A stretch of DNA of 64,000 nt, from positions 3,038,001 to 3,102,000 of the forward strand of contig NZ_CP066771.1 of the NCBI RefSeq assembly GCF_016466415.2, written 5' to 3'. The stretch is from Ralstonia pickettii (lineage in GTDB: Bacteria; Pseudomonadota; Gammaproteobacteria; Burkholderiales; Burkholderiaceae). The notes under the pieces are model-generated. The model saw only the letters and a list, made by a program, of their open reading frames with translations, ran no database searches and was not told the DNA's origin. Made by a program: the position numbers and the translations under genes. Below are positions 17,854 to 25,731 of this stretch, piece after piece; position 1 is the first letter of the stretch, and every line of letters starts with the position of its first letter.

Positions 17854-18315
17854 ATGAACACACGCAAGCCTTCCTCCGCACGCCGTGACCTCGCCCTGGA
17901 CGAGCAGCTTTGCTTTGCGCTGTACTCGACCATGATCGGGATCAACAAGGCGTACCGGCCACTGCTCAAGGCGCTGGACCTGACGTATTCGCAATACCTC
18001 GTCATGCTGGTGCTGTGGGAGCAGGACGCCCAAACGGTGTCGGAGATTGGCGAGCGCCTGTTCCTCGACTCCGCCACGCTCACCCCGCTGTTGAAGCGGC
18101 TGGAGGCGGCGGGGCTGATCGAGCGGCAGCGCTCGGCTGAGGACGAGCGGCGGGTGATCATCTCGCTCACGGCGGCAGGCAAGGCGCTGGAGAAGCGGGC
18201 CGAGAAAGTGCCGGCATGCATGGCTGCGGCCATAGAGTGCGCGCCCGGCGAGCTGGAAGAACTGCGCACACAGTTGAATGCATTGCGGGGGCGGCTCTTC
18301 AAGAACGCCGCCTGA
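17854..18315 (+). CDS. ohrR: OhrR, MarR-family organic-hydroperoxide repressor
   Basis: The 153-residue MarR-type regulator has a winged helix at about 55-105 (VSEIGERLFLDSATLTPLLKRLEAAG, then the wing ERQRSAEDERRV). The N-terminal motif DEQLCFALYS carries the reactive Cys20 of OhrR proteins. Its oxidation by organic hydroperoxides releases DNA. The target gene ohr follows 140 bp downstream in the same direction, and both have a similar palindrome in their upstream regions. The ATG at 17854 gives the usual N-terminus; an in-frame upstream start (17818) would lie across the probable promoter. Confidence 0.9.
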   Translation: MNTRKPSSARRDLALDEQLCFALYSTMIGINKAYRPLLKALDLTYSQYLVMLVLWEQDAQTVSEIGERLFLDSATLTPLLKRLEAAGLIERQRSAEDERRVIISLTAAGKALEKRAEKVPACMAAAIECAPGELEELRTQLNALRGRLFKNAA

Positions 18316-18366
18316 GCACATACGTATCGCCGACGGGCGCCTGATCGCGTCCGTTTTTTAAATCGA

Positions 18367-18386
18367 TTAAGTAGCGCGCTATTTAA
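18367..18386. promoter_or_regulatory. 20-bp palindromic operator ahead of ohr
   Basis: TTAAGTAGCGCGCTATTTAA is a palindrome with a single mismatched pair (G/T). It lies 70 bp upstream of ohr and shares its core with the site ahead of ohrR. The probable ligand is OhrR. Confidence 0.55.
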
Positions 18387-18455
18387 TAGTAAGCAATGCG
18401 GAGCGGCCTCGACAGCCGATGCGCGTACCACCACCCCTCTCACAGGAGAACCACC

Positions 18456-18881
18456 ATGTCGATCGAAAACGTCCTCTACCGTGCCAATGCTCGCGCCACC
18501 GGCGGCCGCGATGGTCGCGCCATCACCGACGATGGCCGGCTCGACGTGCGCCTGACCACGCCGACCGAACTCGGCGGTGCCGGCGGCGAAGGCACCAACC
18601 CCGAACAGCTGTTTGCTGCCGGCTACAGCGCGTGTTTCCTGGGCGCCATCAAGTTTGTGGGCGCGCGCGACAAGATCCGCGTGCCGGCAGATGTGTCCGT
18701 ACAGGGCACCGTTGGCATCGGCGTCATTCCGAACGGCTTTGGCATTGAAGTCGACCTGAAGATCAGCCTGCCCGGCATGGACCCGGCCGAAGCGCAAACG
18801 CTCATCGACCGCGCGCACATCGTCTGCCCGTACTCCAATGCAACGCGCGGCAACATCGACGTACGCCTGAGCCTGGTCTGA
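18456..18881 (+). CDS. ohr: Organic hydroperoxide resistance protein Ohr
   Basis: The 141-residue OsmC/Ohr-family thiol peroxidase reduces organic hydroperoxides. The two catalytic cysteines are present: C60 in GYSACFLGA and C124 in [10 protein letters not shown], with the conserved Glu50 near [13 protein letters not shown]. Ohr works as a dimer in the cytosol and is recycled by lipoylated proteins. ATG at 18456 follows ACAGGAGAACCACC. The upstream repressor gene and shared operator indicate induction by hydroperoxides. A truncated hydrolase gene follows immediately. Confidence 0.95.
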   Translation: MSIENVLYRANARATGGRDGRAITDDGRLDVRLTTPTELGGAGGEGTNPEQLFAAGYSACFLGAIKFVGARDKIRVPADVSVQGTVGIGVIPNGFGIEVDLKISLPGMDPAEAQTLIDRAHIVCPYSNATRGNIDVRLSLV

Positions 18882-18913
18882 CCCGCACGCCCTTCCCCCA
18901 AGTCCTGTTCTGA

Positions 18914-19303
18914 CCGGTCACGAATGCCAGCTTCGAGAACGCGTCGTACGACGAGTTTGCGCAGGGGCACTTCCTGACCAAGCCGATGATGCAGTGGTTC
19001 TGGAACGCCTACACGACTGATCCGGCACAGCGTCAGCAGATCTACGCATCGCCGCTGCTGGCCACGCCCGCTCAGTTGAAGGGGCTGCCGCCGGCACTGG
19101 TGATCACGGCCGAGAAGGATGTCTTGCGCGATGAAGGCGAAGCCTACGCACGCAAGCTCGACGCAGCGGGTGTGGATGTGACCGCCACGCGCTACAACGG
19201 CATGATCCACGACTTCGGCTTGCTCAATGCGCTGGCCGGCGTGCCTGCAACGCGTGCAGCGCTGCATCAAGCCAGTGAAGAGCTGAAGGCGCGCTTGAAG
19301 TAA
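18914..19303 (+). pseudogene. 5'-truncated alpha/beta hydrolase (HSL-type esterase)
   Basis: From 18914 the frame reads PVTNASFENASYDEFAQ and runs through MMQWFWNAY, LPPALVITAEKDVLRDEGEAYA and YNGMIHDFGLLNAL to a stop at 19301-19303. These are the C-terminal third of Aes/HSL-type esterases, including the catalytic Asp (AEKDVLRDEGE) and His (MIHDFG). The nucleophile half is missing. An in-frame TGA sits at 18911-18913, directly before the homologous part, so no full protein is possible. The deletion junction lies about 30 bp after ohr, suggesting that the 5' part was lost during rearrangement there. Confidence 0.75.
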
Positions 19304-19603
19304 TTGGGTGGGCGGGTTGTTTCACCGCCTTCGCCGCCTTCACTGTTCATTGGACAACCAGCAATGCGCCCGCCCGTGTCTTTTGCACGCGGTGGGCGTG
19401 TTGCGTTGTGTTTTGGTCTGCAACGTTAGCCGCATGAAACAGCCCATCCTGGAAGCCCAAATAGGCGTGGCAACCAAGGCATCCACCGTCGTGCAGATCC
19501 GTCGCACAAAGCCACTACAATAGCGGCCCTTCGCCGGTGGCGCCTGTTCCTGACACCCGTGCAGGCGCATGCCTCCAGCTGCACTCCAGAAGCCCCAAAT
19601 CCT

Positions 19604-20857
19604 ATGATGTCAAACGCCTGCGGCGTCGATTTCGGCACGTCCAACTCCACCGTCGGCTGGCTGAGACCGGACGCACCCACCCTGCTGCCGCTCGAAGACG
19701 GCAAGGCGACCCTGCCTTCCGTCATCTTCTTTCATGCCGAAGACCCGACGGTCAGCTACGGGCGGGCCGCGCTGGCCGACTATCTTGCCGGCTACGAGGG
19801 CCGCTTGATGCGCTCGCTCAAGAGCCTGCTCGGCACATCGATGATGGACGACAGCACCGAGGTCATGGGCCAGGCCATGCCCTTCCGCAAGCTGCTGGCG
19901 CATTTCATTGGCGAACTCAAGCGGCGCGCCGAGCATGCCGCCGGCCATGAATTCCGCCGCGCCGTGCTGGGCCGCCCGGTGTTCTTCATCGACGAAGACC
20001 CCAAGGCCGATCAGCTTGCCGAAGACACGCTGGCGGACATCGCGCGCGACGCCGGCTTTGACGAGATCGCCTTCCAGTACGAGCCCATCGCCGCCGCGTT
20101 CGACTACGAAGCCGGCATCAGCGGTGAAGAACTTGTGCTCGTGGCGGACATTGGCGGCGGTACGTCGGACTTCTCGCTCGTGCGCCTGTCGCCCGACCGC
20201 GCGAAACGCCTTGACCGCCGCGACGACATCCTCGCCAACGGCGGCGTCCACATTGGTGGCACCGACTTCGACCGCGCCCTCAGCCTGGCCAGCGTGATGC
20301 CGCTGCTGGGCCTGAACAGCACGCTGCGCAACGGCAAGGCCATGCCGTCCGGCCAGTATTTCGACCTGGCGAGCTGGCACACGATCAACCACGTGTACAC
20401 GCGCAAGGCGTGGACGGTGGTGATGGACAACTACCGAGATGTCGCCGACACCGAAAAACTCGACCGCCTCATCCGCCTGATCCGCGAGCGCGCCGGCCAC
20501 TGGCTCGCTATTCAGGTGGAAGCCGCGAAGATCGCGCTGTCGGACGCCCCGGTGGCGGAGATCGACCTGCACCGCATCGCGCCCGAGTTGAAGCAGCCCG
20601 TCACGCGCGAGGATTTCGACCAGTCGATTGGGAAGCTGGTCGGCAAGACGGTCTCGACGGTGCAGGCGATGCTGAAGACGGCGGGCGTTGCAGCGGAAAA
20701 GGTCGATACCATTCTTTTTGCCGGCGGCTCCAGCGGGGTGCCGTTGCTGCGCGAGCAACTGGCGCAAGTGCTGCCGTCGGCGCGGCGCGTCGAGGGCGAC
20801 CTGTTCGGCGGGATCGGTTCTGGCCTGGCGCGCGATGCGGCGCGCAAGTTTGGCTGA
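19604..20857 (+). CDS. Hsp70-like protein of the YegD type
   Basis: The protein has 417 residues, starting MMSNACGVDFGTSNSTVGW. It shows the actin-like ATPase motifs: phosphate-1 GVDFGTSNS, phosphate-2 ADIGGGTSDFS, the adenosine motif LFAGGSSGVPLL and YEPIAAAFDYEA in between. It lacks the peptide-binding domain of DnaK, as YegD proteins do. Its role is unclear; members are regarded as Hsp70-like ATPases without a substrate domain. The frame opens at 19559, but the first 15 residues are not conserved-looking. It stands alone between the hydrolase remnant and a convergent hypothetical gene. Confidence 0.88.
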   Translation: MMSNACGVDFGTSNSTVGWLRPDAPTLLPLEDGKATLPSVIFFHAEDPTVSYGRAALADYLAGYEGRLMRSLKSLLGTSMMDDSTEVMGQAMPFRKLLAHFIGELKRRAEHAAGHEFRRAVLGRPVFFIDEDPKADQLAEDTLADIARDAGFDEIAFQYEPIAAAFDYEAGISGEELVLVADIGGGTSDFSLVRLSPDRAKRLDRRDDILANGGVHIGGTDFDRALSLASVMPLLGLNSTLRNGKAMPSGQYFDLASWHTINHVYTRKAWTVVMDNYRDVADTEKLDRLIRLIRERAGHWLAIQVEAAKIALSDAPVAEIDLHRIAPELKQPVTREDFDQSIGKLVGKTVSTVQAMLKTAGVAAEKVDTILFAGGSSGVPLLREQLAQVLPSARRVEGDLFGGIGSGLARDAARKFG

Positions 20858-20912
20858 GGGGCTGAGGGGCGGCGGGAGGTTTCGAGGGTAGGTGTGTTGG
20901 GCAAAACGTTGA

Positions 20913-21230
20913 CTACTTCAACGCCCAATACCAGTTGCCCCCATAGTCTCGCTCTACGGTCTCAAGTGACTGGAACGTAAACGCGAGCCGTCGGACGATG
21001 TCATCAGGGCACCCGCATGCCCGAAACACTGCCTGGAACTCGCTCAGGAGCGTTTCAGTCATTCTCAGCAGGTCACGCTCCATATCTGTCTTTGTTTTTA
21101 CCAAGAACCATGGCGCGGTCGGCTCAAGGTGAAGCGCCTCCACAACGCAAGCTGGAACATAACGCCGAGCGACGGACTGCATTTCGCCCTCGGCATACAT
21201 TGCTGTAAGACGAAAACTGGGGGATGGCAT
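20913..21230 (-). CDS. Hypothetical protein
   Basis: The 105-residue protein starts MPSPSFRLTAMYAEGEMQSV. It contains FLVKTKTDMERDLLRMTETLLSEFQAVF, a long amphipathic helix, and ends ETVERDYGGNWYWALK. Four tryptophans and several aromatic residues suggest a compact fold. There is no signal peptide or known motif. It converges on the Hsp70-like gene and stands 206 bp from the TlpA gene. I do not recognise the family. Confidence 0.5.
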   Translation of the reverse strand: MPSPSFRLTAMYAEGEMQSVARRYVPACVVEALHLEPTAPWFLVKTKTDMERDLLRMTETLLSEFQAVFRACGCPDDIVRRLAFTFQSLETVERDYGGNWYWALK

Positions 21231-21436
21231 AGTTGAATGTCACCTCATGGCCGGTACCGAATGGCTGCTCTTGGCCGGTAGCAGCCAGCCGAAACTCTAT
21301 CGGTCGACGCCCGCTACCGACCCAAGGCCACCTGTCGCTCCCTATCGTCGAATGTCCATTACCAAATCACCGACGCGACACTACCCGGTGACGGCGAGTA
21401 GCTCGGCGCGAACGCTACTCAATCGCCCGCCCACCC

Positions 21437-21979
21437 TCAACGCAACAAAGGTGTGACAACGCGCTCCAGGCGCTCGGCCGTCCAGGCGGGCTCGCGCGAG
21501 TCCCAGCCGTTGTCGGCCAGCAGGCCTTTGCGGTCGACCGTGAAGTTGACGGGCAGGCGCCAGATGCGGCCGTAGCCGCCCGCGTAAGCGCTGCCGAGCA
21601 GGCCTACCGGAAAGCTCAGCTTGGCCGCTACTTCGCGCACGGCCGGCAGCTCCGCTGGCTCGTCCAGGCTGAAGCCCAGTACGCGCAAGCCCTTGTCGGC
21701 ATGGCGTGCGGCGTAGGCTGATAGCAGCGGAAGCTCCGTGCGGCAAGGACCGCACCACGTCGCCCAGAACGTCAGGATTACCACCTGACCGCGCAGATCA
21801 TCGGTCGCAATGCTGCGCCCGTCCAGAGTGTGCAGGACGAGGGGTGGTGCGGGGCGCCCAACCTCCAGAGTGGCCGCGTGCGCCGCCGCCTGTCGGCCGC
21901 CCAGCCCGGCTCCCATGGCAAGCGCGCCTGCGGCACGCAGCCAGGCGCGCCTCGGCCCGGGCCCTTGCATCGGGTTCAT
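21437..21979 (-). CDS. TlpA-type periplasmic thiol:disulfide protein
   Basis: The 180-residue protein has an N-terminal export signal that includes paired arginines (GPRRAWLRAAGALAMG). A thioredoxin-fold domain follows with the active site WATWCGPC (C76, C79). The order of strands and the LGFSLDE and FPVGLLGS segments are those of TlpA/ResA proteins that reduce disulfides on exported proteins. The start at 21979 lies eight bases after the upstream stop; an alternative ATG at 21997 would overlap it. It is cotranscribed with an outer-membrane protein containing CATCGCS, a plausible thiol client (inference). Confidence 0.85.
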   Translation of the reverse strand: MNPMQGPGPRRAWLRAAGALAMGAGLGGRQAAAHAATLEVGRPAPPLVLHTLDGRSIATDDLRGQVVILTFWATWCGPCRTELPLLSAYAARHADKGLRVLGFSLDEPAELPAVREVAAKLSFPVGLLGSAYAGGYGRIWRLPVNFTVDRKGLLADNGWDSREPAWTAERLERVVTPLLR

Positions 21980-21986
21980 GTCCGCA

Positions 21987-23030
21987 TCAGAACGCATAGC
22001 TCGCTCCGACTGTGCCCGACCAGCGCGGGAAGAGTTGATAGCCCTGCAGGTTGCTGTACAGCGCTTTCTGCAGGAAAGCATAGACCTGCAGGTTGTGCGC
22101 CACACTGACCGTCACGCCCGGCGACAGATAAACCACCGTGCCGGCCGTATTGGTGGTGTCAGCCAGCGCCCCCTTGTCAGCCCCCTTGCGCGTCACGTTG
22201 AACTGCAACTGCGGCACGATGTGCGGATTGGCCTCGTAGCGCAGGCCGAAGCTCATTGTCGCGGCATTACCTGGCCGGAAGTCGGCGCCGGCATCACGCA
22301 GCCTGTGGGTCACGGCCGCTTGGAATTGACCGTTGATGAAGGCATCGAAATCCTGGCTGACGGGTTGGTAGTAGTAGGCGCCGAGAATCAAGTCGGTGCT
22401 GCCGGTACCTGGTTGCAGGCTGGTATCGAGCGCCTGCCCACCCGCTGCGTTGGGGCCGCTGTTGAAGAACACCGGATTGCGCCCCACCGTGGCGCCGGTG
22501 TTCACGTCCTGGCCGCCGTAGCGGCCGGTCGGCAGCTTCACGCCCAATTGAACGCCCAGATTGTGCGTCGGCAGGAAACCTTGGTAGTTGGCGATGAGCT
22601 TAATGTCGCCCAGGCCGCTGGCCGTGGCGCCGCTTACGTTGTCCGGGGTGAGTTGGTCGGGCGTGGCTGAGCCGTATGTCGTGTGGCTGCGGTTGACGTA
22701 AGGCACGATTGCGCCGAAGCTCCAACTGCTGTTCGGGCTGTAGTAGATGCTCAGGTTGGTGTAGCGGTTGATGGTCTGGCGCTCCACCTCCTGGTTGCCT
22801 CCGGCGGCATTGATGCTCGCGGCCTCCGCCGGCGTGACCGAGCGTGTGCCGTGACGCAACTGGTTCTGCGGGATGTACGTGTAATCAAGGCTGATGCGCC
22901 AGCCGGGGATGGCGGAGTAGCCCATGGCGGCATCGGTGCTCAGCGAACAGCCGCAGGTGGCGCAGGCAAAAGCAAACGCAGGGGACAACAAGGCTGCGCC
23001 GGCGGCTCCGGCGCGAAGAATCGGATTCAT
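21987..23030 (-). CDS. Outer-membrane beta-barrel protein with an N-terminal cysteine motif
   Basis: The 347-residue protein has a signal peptide (MNPILRAGAAGAALLSPAFAFA) followed by CATCGCSLSTDAAMG, three cysteines at the mature N-terminus. The rest alternates hydrophobic and polar residues as in a barrel (WRISLDYTYIPQNQL, LGVQLGVKLPTGRY, GTVVYLSPGVTVSVAHNLQV) and ends in Phe (ASYAF). The start at 23030 is preferred; the frame extends another 195 bp with non-protein-like translation. It lies between a DUF2946 gene and tlpA-like gene. Such trios are often metal-related, possibly copper, which is an inference. Confidence 0.75.
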   Translation of the reverse strand: MNPILRAGAAGAALLSPAFAFACATCGCSLSTDAAMGYSAIPGWRISLDYTYIPQNQLRHGTRSVTPAEAASINAAGGNQEVERQTINRYTNLSIYYSPNSSWSFGAIVPYVNRSHTTYGSATPDQLTPDNVSGATASGLGDIKLIANYQGFLPTHNLGVQLGVKLPTGRYGGQDVNTGATVGRNPVFFNSGPNAAGGQALDTSLQPGTGSTDLILGAYYYQPVSQDFDAFINGQFQAAVTHRLRDAGADFRPGNAATMSFGLRYEANPHIVPQLQFNVTRKGADKGALADTTNTAGTVVYLSPGVTVSVAHNLQVYAFLQKALYSNLQGYQLFPRWSGTVGASYAF

Positions 23031-23118
23031 GAAAGTCCTGGCAAGGCACGGGCGGAGTCTCCGCCGTTGGCGTAATGGTGCGCAGGCAGCGCGCCATGGG
23101 TCATATAGACGACGTGCG

Positions 23119-23496
23119 CTACGCCACCGGCGGTGCCCGGGCGGCCGCCAGTAACCTGCCAGGATGTCGGTAGAAGCCCGACGGAGGAAGCGGTGGCACG
23201 GCAAAATGCAAGCCGCGTTGCTCAACGAAAGCCCAAGCGGCCGGAGGTGCCGCGTGATTGGAAGCGAGGTCCGCGCAAACCAGGCAGCACAGCATGTCGC
23301 TGTGGCCGGCGCCGGAGTCGTCTTGATTGCCGGATGACTGCGTGGTCATCCCCTCGCTGTGCATGCCACTCGCACTACAAATGGTCTGGCTGGCCAGCCA
23401 TTCCACCTGTTGCCCATGCGGCATCGCCGGCAATGGCGCATGCAGCACCATACCGAGGAGCGCAAGCCATACGAAAAGGCGGCGGGCGAAGGACAT
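23119..23496 (-). CDS. DUF2946-family protein
   Basis: The 125-residue protein has an N-terminal hydrophobic segment (FVWLALLGMVLHAPLPAMP), which is a signal or anchor. A Cys/His-rich central part (SDMLCCLVCADLASNHA) resembles the HCPxC-like motif of DUF2946 proteins. Members often sit beside outer-membrane metal or copper genes; no biochemical role is known to me. It is the first gene of a three-gene minus-strand group with the barrel protein and TlpA. Ribosome-site evidence for ATG 23496 is weak. Confidence 0.6.
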   Translation of the reverse strand: MSFARRLFVWLALLGMVLHAPLPAMPHGQQVEWLASQTICSASGMHSEGMTTQSSGNQDDSGAGHSDMLCCLVCADLASNHAAPPAAWAFVEQRGLHFAVPPLPPSGFYRHPGRLLAAARAPPVA

Positions 23497-23664
23497 GGAA
23501 AAGTGGACTACGAGGGTAGCCGATTATAGCGGCGCAACGTTCTGCAAAAAATGGGGAATTCCCAGCTTAACCGGAGCGGGAAAGCACCGCCGCGCTTGGG
23601 GCGGGAATGTCCGGTGAATGTCGCCTTCTGGCCGCAAGCGGGCAGCTCCAGCAGCCAACGCGCC

Positions 23665-23709
23665 ACTGCAACTGCAACTGCAACTGCAACTGCAACTGCA
23701 ACTGCAACT
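23665..23709. repeat. Hexanucleotide tandem repeat (ACTGCA)7
   Basis: Seven exact ACTGCA units plus ACT lie in the 264-bp gap between the DUF2946 gene and the 23761 gene. Open frames through it translate as alternating dipeptides (Thr-Ala or Val-Ala on opposite strands) and are unlikely to be genes. It is a candidate variable-number tract. The rest of the gap shows nothing recognisable. Confidence 0.9.
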
Positions 23710-23760
23710 CCGACCCTACACAGGCATTCCCGCCCGTCACGGGAATGCGTCAATCTGTTG

Positions 23761-24129
23761 TTATTGGCTGTAGCCCCGCCGCTCTATGGCGGCTAATACG
23801 TCCCACGTCTGCGGATCGACATCGCGGCCCCCGAGCGACATCGATACGTACGCGTCAATCGCGTCCACAAAGCCTTTGATAAAAGCCGGCGGGAATGCGT
23901 GCGCGGACAGATGCTGAAGCTGCTCGCGCAGCATGCCCGGGCGGCATTGGCCGTGTGTACGCATGGCGGTGCGTGTGCGCTTGAGATACGCCTGCGCTGC
24001 GATTGCGCCGTTCAGGTAGGTGCGGTTTTTGGTGAGCCTGCCTGTGTCGGAGGACGTGGGCGGTGGACTGGGTGATGCGGGTGGAGATGGGTACGATGCG
24101 GGGCGGTGCCCGCTTTCGACAGGTGGCAT
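23761..24129 (-). CDS. Hypothetical protein behind a structured leader
   Basis: The 122-residue protein starts MPPVESGHRPASYPSPP and has a Pro/Ser-rich first 35 residues. A helical part follows (RTYLNGAIAAQAYLKRTRTAM, LREQLQHLSAHAFPPAFIKG, DPQTWDVLAAIERRGY). The frame opens 207 bp earlier, but that part overlaps the C4-like structure and its translation (RFASPAVRPATPRLATNGVP) is of the false kind often produced over such leaders. No known domain. Genes directly behind C4-type RNAs are often small phage or plasmid-type regulators, so that is a possible role (inference). Confidence 0.55.
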   Translation of the reverse strand: MPPVESGHRPASYPSPPASPSPPPTSSDTGRLTKNRTYLNGAIAAQAYLKRTRTAMRTHGQCRPGMLREQLQHLSAHAFPPAFIKGFVDAIDAYVSMSLGGRDVDPQTWDVLAAIERRGYSQ

Positions 24130-24183
24130 GTCGGCCTCTCTAAGTTGCAGTGGAGGCACGCCATTCGTCGCCAGACGAGGGGT

Positions 24184-24263
24184 GGCGGGCCTGACGGCGG
24201 GGCTGGCGAACCGGCCCTTAGAGAACGACCGGCAGACCCGAAGGTCTCCCCGCCCGGCCCGCC
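24184..24263 (-). ncRNA. C4-antisense-like structured RNA or leader
   Basis: On the minus strand GGCGGGCC (24263-24256) pairs with GGCCCGCC (24191-24184) to close a multi-branch structure. Inside it, AGACC-TTCG-GGTCT (24247-24234) forms a perfect UUCG hairpin. CCGG arms at 24232-24229 and 24214-24211 close another hairpin. This layout and wording (AGACCTTCGGGTCTGCCGG) recall C4 antisense RNAs of P1/P4-type phages and the many bacterial homologues. It lies 55 bp ahead of the start of the 23761 gene. The assignment is from memory of the consensus and needs a covariance search. Confidence 0.45.
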
Positions 24264-24440
24264 ATAGACACAAGCGAGCAGAAGCGGACCATCGCTTGCG
24301 CGATAGCCTCTCTAAGAACTTTATGCAGGTCGCCAAACCCGGCTGCCGTTGGTGCGGCAGCGGAATGGATTATAGCGAGGGGGGCAGCGGCGAAAGTTGG
24401 ATTCTTGATTCGCGGGCAGCCACTGTCAGCAGGTCACGCT

Positions 24441-24520
24441 TCACCCTCAAACAGTGGCGCTTCACCCTCAGAGAGTGGAACGCGAGGGTCAAACACTGGC
24501 GTTTCACTGTTTGAGGGTGA
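24441..24520. repeat. Short repeat cluster with perfect 16-bp inverted arms at the IS edge
   Basis: TCACCCTCAAACAGTG (24441-24456) is the exact reverse complement of CACTGTTTGAGGGTGA (24505-24520). Between them lie a degenerate direct copy (CTTCACCCTCAGAGAGTGG) and an inverted copy (GAGGGTCAAACACTGG). The right arm overlaps the first three bases of the IS element, so the IS may have inserted in or beside a pre-existing palindrome. Confidence 0.8.
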
Positions 24521-24580
24521 ATCGCCCCGGCCCCAGTAGACACCTGTGAGCCTCAAACTAGAGGTTAGACAGGAGTTGCG

Positions 24581-24859
24581 ATGAGTGCGCAGAGATACAC
24601 CGAAGAATTCAAGGTTGAGGCGGTCAATCAGGTCTTGGACAGAGGCCACAGCGTGGCCGAGGTCGCGCAGCGGTTAGGCGTGAGCCAGCACAGCCTGTAC
24701 CAGTGGATCAAACAGCGACGCCAGCCCGTGGCAGAGCCGCAAGGGCAGGTATCGCAATCCGAGGAGGTACGTAGGCTCAAGGCCGAGCTCAAACGGGTGA
24801 CCGAGGAGCGCGACATCCTAAAAAAGGCCGCAGCGTACTTTGCCAAGCAGTCCGGGTGA
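24581..24859 (+). CDS. IS3-family transposase OrfA
   Basis: The 92-residue protein has the IS3 OrfA helix-turn-helix (YTEEFKVEAVNQVLDRGHSV, VAQRLGVSQHSLYQWIK). A C-terminal heptad segment (EVRRLKAELKRVTEERDILKKAAAYF) mediates multimerisation. It binds the IS ends. Its stop overlaps the OrfB start as GTGA at 24856-24859, so OrfB is probably made by coupled initiation or programmed frameshifting. Confidence 0.95.
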   Translation: MSAQRYTEEFKVEAVNQVLDRGHSVAEVAQRLGVSQHSLYQWIKQRRQPVAEPQGQVSQSEEVRRLKAELKRVTEERDILKKAAAYFAKQSG

Positions 24860-25731
24860 GGTACGCCTTCATCAAGGCGCACGCGGGTCAATACAGCGTG
24901 CGCCGTCTGTGCAAAGCGATGGCGGTGCATCCCAGCGGTTATTACGCGTGGCAGGCGCAGCCCTTGAGCCCGCGTGCGAAGGACGACCAGCGCCTGCTTG
25001 GACTACTCAAGCAGGCGTGGTTGGAGAGCGGCGGGGTCTATGGCTATCGCAAGCTCACCCTGGACATGCGCGACTTGGGTGAGCGCTGCGGCAAACACCG
25101 CGTGGCGCGGCTGCTCAAGGCCGAGGGATTGCGTTCTCAATCAGGCTACCGCCGACGCCCTGCCGGGCGTGCCGGCAAGCCGGCGGTGGTCGCCCCCAAT
25201 CATCTGCAGCGGCAGTTCACAGTCGACGCTCCGAACCAGTCCTGGGTGACCGATATCACCTATATCCGTACACACGAAGGCTGGCTGTACCTGAGCGTGG
25301 TCATCGACCTGTGGTCACGCATGGTCGTCGGGTGGTCCATGGGGCAGCGCATCGATACCCAGTTGGCGCTGGATGCCTTGCTGATGGCGCTGTGGCGGCG
25401 CCGCCCGCACCAGCAGGTGCTGATTCACTCGGATCAGGGGTGTCAGTTCACCGGCCACACCTGGCAAAGCTTCCTGCGCGAGCACAACCTGCTGTGCAGC
25501 ATGAGCCGGCGCGGCAACTGCCACGACAACGCCGTGGCGGAGAGCTTCTTCCAGTTGCTCAAACGCGAGCGGGTGCGCCGACAGATCTATGCCACACGGC
25601 AGGAGGCCAAGTCCGACGTCTTCAACTACATCGAGATGTTCTACAACCCAACACGGCGCCATTCGAGCGCCAACGGACTATCGCCGGTAGAGTTCGAACA
25701 ACGCCATTCCCCACGGCTCGTGGGTGTCTAG
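24856..25731 (+). CDS. IS3-family transposase OrfB (DDE integrase)
   Basis: The 291-residue catalytic subunit begins with the HTH_21 region (GQYSVRRLCKAMAVHPSGYYAW). The rve domain follows, with catalytic acids in WVTDITYI, LIHSDQGCQFT and the NAVAESFFQLLKRE segment (DDE triad). The C-terminus FYNPTRRHSSANGLSPVEFE is typical. The start is GTG at 24856, overlapping the OrfA stop. All motifs are intact. Confidence 0.95.
   Translation: MRYAFIKAHAGQYSVRRLCKAMAVHPSGYYAWQAQPLSPRAKDDQRLLGLLKQAWLESGGVYGYRKLTLDMRDLGERCGKHRVARLLKAEGLRSQSGYRRRPAGRAGKPAVVAPNHLQRQFTVDAPNQSWVTDITYIRTHEGWLYLSVVIDLWSRMVVGWSMGQRIDTQLALDALLMALWRRRPHQQVLIHSDQGCQFTGHTWQSFLREHNLLCSMSRRGNCHDNAVAESFFQLLKRERVRRQIYATRQEAKSDVFNYIEMFYNPTRRHSSANGLSPVEFEQRHSPRLVGV

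Noticed and set aside
23508-23796. Frames encoding Val-Ala or Thr-Ala runs
   Set aside because: They come from the ACTGCA tandem repeat and have no other coding signs.
24418-24520. CRISPR-like short repeats
   Set aside because: Only a few degenerate, partly inverted copies without regular spacers, and no cas genes.
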